Positions 37,814 to 41,603 of a DNA stretch of 41,603 bases are shown piece after piece. Origin of the DNA: a virus; the IMG/VR virus record IMGVR_UViG_3300042509_001825, positions 1-41,603 of that record; one strand, written 5' to 3'. The translations under genes were made by a program, and so were the position numbers. Position 1 is the stretch's first letter, and each line of letters opens with the position of its first letter. Under the pieces are notes generated by a model, which worked only from the letters and a program-made list of their open reading frames with translations, had not been told where the DNA came from and ran no database searches.

Positions 37814-38213
37814 GCGGAAAGCGAGCGCGCACGGCAGGAGCCCGAGGGGTGATGCCCCTCGGAATTCCGGCTGTCAGCTCCTGCGGCTGGGCCGGACTCG
37901 CTCGCGCGGGTATTTCGGTTTCCACGGCGCCCGTCTCGTGGGCCTGACGTTCTCACCTTGCTGCCGTGTTCCTGCGGTCCCATACCAAGGTCCGCGCGCC
38001 GGGCTCCTGCTACAGCGCTCGCCTGTTCTGCGGTGGGGCCAGCTAGCGCCCGCTTCACGACTTGCCACGCAGTTCGCCGCTCTGGGCTGCCGGAATGGAA
38101 AAGCCCTCAAGGCCTTGCCGTTCCGTGATGCGGACACGTCCCCGTACAGGGCAAACGGCAAGAGCTTGAGGGCTCTTGCTCATTGTCGCCAAAGTCCGCA
38201 TCAATGGCAACGG
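37814..38213 (-). ncRNA. Candidate structured phage RNA between large terminase and portal genes
   Basis: About 400 bases without a convincing gene. Helix 1 pairs 38126-38135 with 38194-38203 (10 bp, perfect). Helix 2 pairs 38101-38122 with 38154-38175 (two 9-bp blocks, a 2x2 loop, plus flanking A-T pairs). The two interlock, so they form a pseudoknot. An alternative hairpin uses 38158-38165 with 38172-38179 (8 bp). A CACGGC/GCCGTG helix lies at 37923-37928/37963-37968. The 3' end is a three-tier stem: 37821-37827/37899-37905, 37834-37841/37877-37884, 37842-37849/37855-37862, followed by TTTCC. Late motifs start it (38216-38226) and follow it (37802-37812). Possible roles: packaging RNA, regulatory leader, or packaging/cos DNA. 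I recognise no known family. Confidence 0.5.
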
Positions 38214-38215
38214 CC

Positions 38216-38226
38216 ATGCTAGGGAG
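38216..38226 (-). promoter_or_regulatory. Late motif copy at the head of the structured region
   Basis: Coding-strand CTCCCTAGCAT, 24 bases after the large terminase stop. Nothing protein-coding follows for over 400 bases, so if the motif is a promoter its first product is the structured RNA, beginning near 38209. A 36-codon frame from the ATG inside the motif exists but runs through both helices and looks unlike a protein. Confidence 0.55.
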
Positions 38227-38250
38227 AGCGTTGCGGAAGTGCGCACATCG

Positions 38251-39669
38251 TCAGCCGAACACCCCCGCGGTCGCCCCGATCAGCCCATTAAAGGCCCGCG
38301 CCGCCCCGTCCACCTGGTCGTCATGCAGCCCGTTCGGGAAGGTGCGCAGCTCGTCGGTGAAATCCTTGTTCCACGGCCCGCGCAGCATGACCACGTTCCC
38401 GGCGTTGACCTGCGAGGCCAGCGGCCGGGCCCGAACAACCTTGTCGCCGCTCTCCGTGCTGGTGTGCACCTGGTGCCCGGCCAGCATCGCCACCAGGGCC
38501 GCGGCCTGCCCCTTGCCGGCCTGCCCGGGGTCTTGCGGCAGGCTCTGCTTCACCCGCCCCATGCCGTCGCCCGAGGCGGTCGCCTTGATCAGCGCATCCC
38601 GCTTGTGCGTGCCGAGCTGCGCGCGCACGGCGTGGCCGATGATGTACCGGCCGTCAGCCAGGCGCCCGACCTTGACCCCCGCGGTGTAGTCCCCTGCCCC
38701 CTCGGTCGCGCCCAAGTCCCAGCCGCGGCACCACTGCACCGGGCCCGCGGGGATGACGTCGACGGTGGCGATCATGTCCGGCTGGAACTCTTCGCCCGAC
38801 GGTGGCGCGGGTCGCTGCTGGAACTGCCCGGCCACGGCATAGGCGCCCATCACCTTCTTGTCGCGGTCGACCACCTCGCGCGGGAACCGGGCCGGGAACA
38901 GCAGCTCGCCGGGCGTGGTTCGGGGGTCGGTGAAGCCGATGCACGTCGGCGGGCGCGGGGCTTCCCACTCCATCGGCAGGCAGAGGTGCTCGTAGCCCAG
39001 CTCCCGGGCGATGATCAGCCCGCTGATGTCCGACTCGTGCAGGCGCTGCATGCAGATGACGATGGCCGAGCGGTCGGGGTTGTTCAGCCGGGTCGGCAGC
39101 GTCTCGCTGAAGACCCGCTCGGCCTCGGTCAATGCGGCCTTGCTGTGGGCGTCCTCGACGCTGTGCGGGTCGTCCCAGGCCACGCGATCGCCGCGGCGGC
39201 CGGTCATCGCCCGTACGGCGCAGGACTGCCGCCAGCCGGTGCGCTCGTTCTCAAAGTAGGTCTTCTCGTTCTGGTCGCTGGTGAGCCCGAGCGGCCACAG
39301 GCTCTGGAACCACTCCGACTGGATCAGCCGGCGCATCCGCAGGTTGTCGCGGGTGGCCAGCGTGCTCTCGTGGCTGGCGGCGATGAAGCGCATGGACGGC
39401 AGGCCCCGCGGTCCCCACTCCCAGGCGGGCCACAGGACGCCGGTCATCATCGACTTCATCGTGCCCGGGGGAATGTTGATCAGGAGCCGGCTGATCTGGC
39501 CCTCGGTGACGGCCTGGAGGTGCTCGGCCATGGCGTCGATGTGCCAGCCGTGCACGTAGGGCTGGCCGGGCTCTAGCACGGCCCAGGCGCGGCGAATGAA
39601 GGTGACCAGGCTGCGCCGGCACGCTTCCCGCTCAATCGCCAGCCAGTCAGCCTCGGCGAGCTGCAGCAT
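38251..39669 (-). CDS. terL: Terminase large subunit
   Basis: 472 residues from the ATG at 39669, overlapping the small subunit by 23 bases. The ATPase domain shows LLINIPPGTMKSMMTGVLWP (Walker A-type, residues 63-82) and RGDRVAWDDPHSVEDA (Walker B Asp166-Asp167). The RNase H-like nuclease domain shows VQWCRGWDLGATEGAGDYTA and FPNGLHDDQVDGAARAF near the end, with Asp residues for metal binding. It cuts concatemers and drives DNA into the prohead through the portal. The family group would predict headful (pac) versus cos packaging; I cannot settle this. Confidence 0.94.
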   Translation of the reverse strand: MLQLAEADWLAIEREACRRSLVTFIRRAWAVLEPGQPYVHGWHIDAMAEHLQAVTEGQISRLLINIPPGTMKSMMTGVLWPAWEWGPRGLPSMRFIAASHESTLATRDNLRMRRLIQSEWFQSLWPLGLTSDQNEKTYFENERTGWRQSCAVRAMTGRRGDRVAWDDPHSVEDAHSKAALTEAERVFSETLPTRLNNPDRSAIVICMQRLHESDISGLIIARELGYEHLCLPMEWEAPRPPTCIGFTDPRTTPGELLFPARFPREVVDRDKKVMGAYAVAGQFQQRPAPPSGEEFQPDMIATVDVIPAGPVQWCRGWDLGATEGAGDYTAGVKVGRLADGRYIIGHAVRAQLGTHKRDALIKATASGDGMGRVKQSLPQDPGQAGKGQAAALVAMLAGHQVHTSTESGDKVVRARPLASQVNAGNVVMLRGPWNKDFTDELRTFPNGLHDDQVDGAARAFNGLIGATAGVFG

Positions 39670-40114
39670 CGCGCGCGGCCAGCAGTTCCTGCAGCGCCTG
39701 GTCGGACAGAAGGCCCGGGTCGATCGCGGCCGGGACGAGCGGGGCGCCACCCTTGCCGGTCAGCTCGCGCTTCTCCGGCGCATCCAGGCCCAGCAGCTTG
39801 GCCCGGCGCTCGCCGATCTTCAGCACGCGGTCGACAGCCGCGGCCTCGCCCTTCCGTGCCCGCGGCCACAGGCCCTGCAGCATGCCGTCCAGCCGCGACA
39901 GTTCCTCGCTGCGCAGCTCGTCGGCGTTCGCATTGACCTGCGCGCGGCACTCGGCGAGGCCAGCCTGCACCAGCCGGTGCGCCTGCGACTTCTTCAGGCC
40001 CAGCTGCGCGCCGATGGCCTCGTAACCCAGGCCAGCGCGGCGCAGTTCGAGCGCCTGGCGCTGGTGCTCGAGGCCCCGGGCTGCGCGGGCGGCGTTGGTG
40101 GTGTTGAGCGGCAT
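39647..40114 (-). CDS. terS: Terminase small subunit
   Basis: 155 residues from the ATG at 40114, one base after the stop of the upstream methyltransferase. An N-terminal HTH is visible (LEHQRQALELRRAGLGYEAI, GAQLGLKKSQAHRLVQ), followed by a helical oligomerisation part (ELSRLDGMLQGLWPRARKGE, AAAVDRVLKIGERRAKLLGL) and a C-terminal tail (SDQALQELLAARDAAARRG). This is the layout of phage small terminases, which bind the packaging site and hand DNA to TerL. Confidence 0.85.
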   Translation of the reverse strand: MPLNTTNAARAARGLEHQRQALELRRAGLGYEAIGAQLGLKKSQAHRLVQAGLAECRAQVNANADELRSEELSRLDGMLQGLWPRARKGEAAAVDRVLKIGERRAKLLGLDAPEKRELTGKGGAPLVPAAIDPGLLSDQALQELLAARDAAARRG

Positions 40115-40115
40115 G

Positions 40116-41603
40116 TCAGGCCTCGACCGGCACGCGCTCGGCGGCGATCTCGTCGAAGGTGCGGCCGTCGCCTTCAAGGGTGGCGGCCTGGCCGGTGAAG
40201 GCTTGCCAGCGGCGGACGATTACGTCGCAGTAAGCCGGGCTGATCTCAGTCCCGTAGCCGATGCGTCCGTTCTTTTCTGCCGCCATCAGCGTGGACCCGC
40301 TGCCCATGAACGGGTCGAACACCGCGTCGCCCTCGTCGGTGTAGGCCTTGACGAAAAACTCAGGTAGGCCCACAGGGAATGCAGCTGTGTGGCCCGTGGC
40401 TTCGTGGCTGCCTGAGAACGTCGGCAGCCTGTTGCCTGGGTAGGCCATGCCTTCGCCGATGAATTCTCCAGGATCCGCGTTCTGGCCCTGCACGTCAGAC
40501 ATGAACTGATTTGAACCGTTCTTGCGCTTGCGCTTTGCAAAGGCCCCGCCGCTGCCCTGATCGTCCTGCCACGATGAATTGCCACTACCTGGACCGAGGG
40601 AGGTCGGCACATTCTCGGAGAAGTGGCGCACTGCGTTCGGGCGCATCTTCCACCTATTGCGGACGAACTGGTAAATCGGCTCAAACTGATTCTTGAATCG
40701 TTGCGTCACCCCCTTGGGGATGCCTGTGCGCTCCCAGCAGAATTCTGTAGCGAAGTGGAACCCCCATTGCCGCGCGTGCGCGATCACCAAGTCGAACACG
40801 TAGAGGTGTGTGTCGAGCCCTTCCTGACACGGTTTTATGTTGCAGAAATAGCTCCCATCTGGCGCCAGGTGGTCGCGGATGTTCGCGGCGACTGGCGCAT
40901 ACCACTCGACGTAGGCGTCCGGGTTGATCGGCTTAAAGCCGCTGCTTTCGTCATAGGTGCGCTGCGCAGCGTACGGTGGCGAGGTGAACGCCAGATTGAT
41001 CTGCGATCCATCCAGCAGCCGCACCACGTCGCCAGGATCGCGGCAGCTCCCGCAGATGATGCGATGGTTGCCGAGCTGCCAGACGTCGCCCTTTTGCGTG
41101 ACCGTCACGGCCTGAATTTCTGGCGTCGACTCTGCGTCAGTGCCACCGCCTGCGGATTCGTCAGTCGATGGGTCATCAGGGCTCGCCAGCCCATCAAGCA
41201 GCGCCTGCAGCCCCGCATCCTCCGCCTCCAGCCCCTCCAGCACCTGGGCCAGCAGGTCATCGTCCCGCCCCGCCATGCCTCCGATAGGATCGATCGCCGC
41301 CAGCACCAGCCGTTCCTCGGCTTCCGACAGGTCGACATACAGCACCGGCAGCGTCGGCTCCGACCGGCGCAGCGCCAGGGCCACCCGCGCATGCCCATCC
41401 ACGACGTGCCCGGTGCGCTTGTTCACGATGACCCGCTGCACCCACCCGACCTGCTTCAGCAGGCCCTCGAGCGCGTCGACCTGCTCCTTCGGGTGAACCC
41501 GCCAGTTCAGCGGGTTTGCCAGCAGCTGATCCGGCGCCTCTTCGCCCTCGCCGACGATGCGGCTGCGGAATGCCGACTGCGCGGCGACCTTTCCCTTACC
41601 CAT
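40116..41603 (-). CDS. ParB-like domain fused to a beta-class DNA methyltransferase
   Basis: 495 residues from the ATG at 41603. Residues about 20-110 are a ParB/Sulfiredoxin-like domain: PLNWRVHPKEQVDALEGLLK, NKRTGHVVDGHARVALALRR. Residues about 165-470 are the methyltransferase with motif IV AFTSPPYAAQ (TSPPY 207-211) before motif I FDPFMGSGSTLMAA (430-438), i.e. the beta order; TSPPY is more usual for N4-cytosine but also found in N6-adenine enzymes. The gene is just upstream of the terminases, so it may mark the packaging site or protect virion DNA. The other end of the contig repeats its first codons with a ten-codon deletion. Confidence 0.9.
   Translation of the reverse strand: MGKGKVAAQSAFRSRIVGEGEEAPDQLLANPLNWRVHPKEQVDALEGLLKQVGWVQRVIVNKRTGHVVDGHARVALALRRSEPTLPVLYVDLSEAEERLVLAAIDPIGGMAGRDDDLLAQVLEGLEAEDAGLQALLDGLASPDDPSTDESAGGGTDAESTPEIQAVTVTQKGDVWQLGNHRIICGSCRDPGDVVRLLDGSQINLAFTSPPYAAQRTYDESSGFKPINPDAYVEWYAPVAANIRDHLAPDGSYFCNIKPCQEGLDTHLYVFDLVIAHARQWGFHFATEFCWERTGIPKGVTQRFKNQFEPIYQFVRNRWKMRPNAVRHFSENVPTSLGPGSGNSSWQDDQGSGGAFAKRKRKNGSNQFMSDVQGQNADPGEFIGEGMAYPGNRLPTFSGSHEATGHTAAFPVGLPEFFVKAYTDEGDAVFDPFMGSGSTLMAAEKNGRIGYGTEISPAYCDVIVRRWQAFTGQAATLEGDGRTFDEIAAERVPVEA
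41406..41603 (-). repeat. Right terminal repeat (complete copy)
   Basis: This 198-base strip matches bases 1-168 apart from the 30 bases 41456-41485, which lie between direct repeats of CGACCTGCT (41447-41455 and 41477-41485). It is the 5' part of the ParB-methyltransferase gene. Joining the ends gives a circle of about 41.4 kb in which the leftward operon runs without interruption from cro to the lysis genes. Confidence 0.95.

Noticed and set aside
37801-38226. Mobile element with 12-base target duplication around the structured region
   Set aside because: The bracketing direct repeats are copies of a motif found elsewhere in gaps of this genome, there are no terminal inverted repeats and no transposase. 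The simpler reading is two copies of a regulatory motif.
37874-38246. Minus-strand open frames of 63 and 95 codons, and a 94-codon plus-strand frame, in the terL-portal gap
   Set aside because: All run through the long helices, lack ribosome sites and have translations dominated by Arg, Pro and Ser without a hydrophobic core pattern. RNA structure explains the stretch better.
1-41603. CRISPR array, reverse transcriptase/diversity-generating element, insertion sequence or toxin-antitoxin pair
   Set aside because: I looked for regular repeat-spacer units, reverse transcriptase or transposase motifs and paired toxin-antitoxin genes and found none.

Overview
The window is one essentially complete temperate siphophage (lambda-like prophage) genome of about 41.4 kb. 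The first 168 bases repeat the last 198 bases, apart from one 30-base gap, so the contig closes on itself. Base composition is roughly two-thirds G+C by eye and genes are packed with ATGA/GTGA stop-start overlaps. A tRNA-Pro(UGG) fragment with encoded CCA sits at the attachment site, and one protein carries a proteobacterial H-NS DNA-binding domain. Both fit a high-GC proteobacterial host. Burkholderiales or Xanthomonadales is my guess, not shown by the sequence.

Layout. From about 6.73 kb leftwards (minus strand) runs one long transcription unit: cro-like gene, a LuxR-type HTH protein, a CII-like activator, O-like and P-like replication proteins, RusA, a Dam-type methyltransferase, several small Cys-rich proteins, then (through the contig join) a ParB-methyltransferase fusion, small and large terminase, portal, Mu-F protein, DUF2213 protease/scaffold, capsid, head-tail and tail genes, tape measure, tail tip, an SGNH-hydrolase tail protein and a lysis cassette ending at 16.5 kb. 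From 6.8 kb rightwards (plus strand) lie the repressor, a set of small early genes, a RecE-like exonuclease and RecT, a coiled-coil protein, an H-NS-domain protein, a cupin-like protein, Cys-rich proteins, a DUF4224 excisionase candidate and a tyrosine integrase. Next to the integrase is attP, built on the 3' part of tRNA-Pro(UGG). An HNH endonuclease gene on the plus strand interrupts the minus-strand tail genes at 26.7-27.3 kb.

Regulation. The repressor gene is flanked by copies of an ATGGG-N4-CCCAT operator that cover the cro/repressor divergent region and a good sigma70-like early promoter. In the late region an asymmetric 11-base motif (coding-strand CTCCCTASCAT) occurs eight times plus one variant, always in the direction of transcription of the gene that follows. 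Three copies end exactly 8 bases before a start codon that lacks an obvious Shine-Dalgarno. I read it as a phage late -10-like promoter, some copies giving leaderless mRNAs; a stoperator-like repressor site is the alternative.

The most unusual part is a non-coding stretch of about 400 bases between the large terminase and portal genes. It starts at one copy of the motif and ends at the next. It contains a 10-bp helix interlocked with a roughly 20-bp helix (a pseudoknot), further hairpins and a three-tier terminal stem. It is a candidate phage structured RNA, lying between the two genes whose products form the packaging motor.
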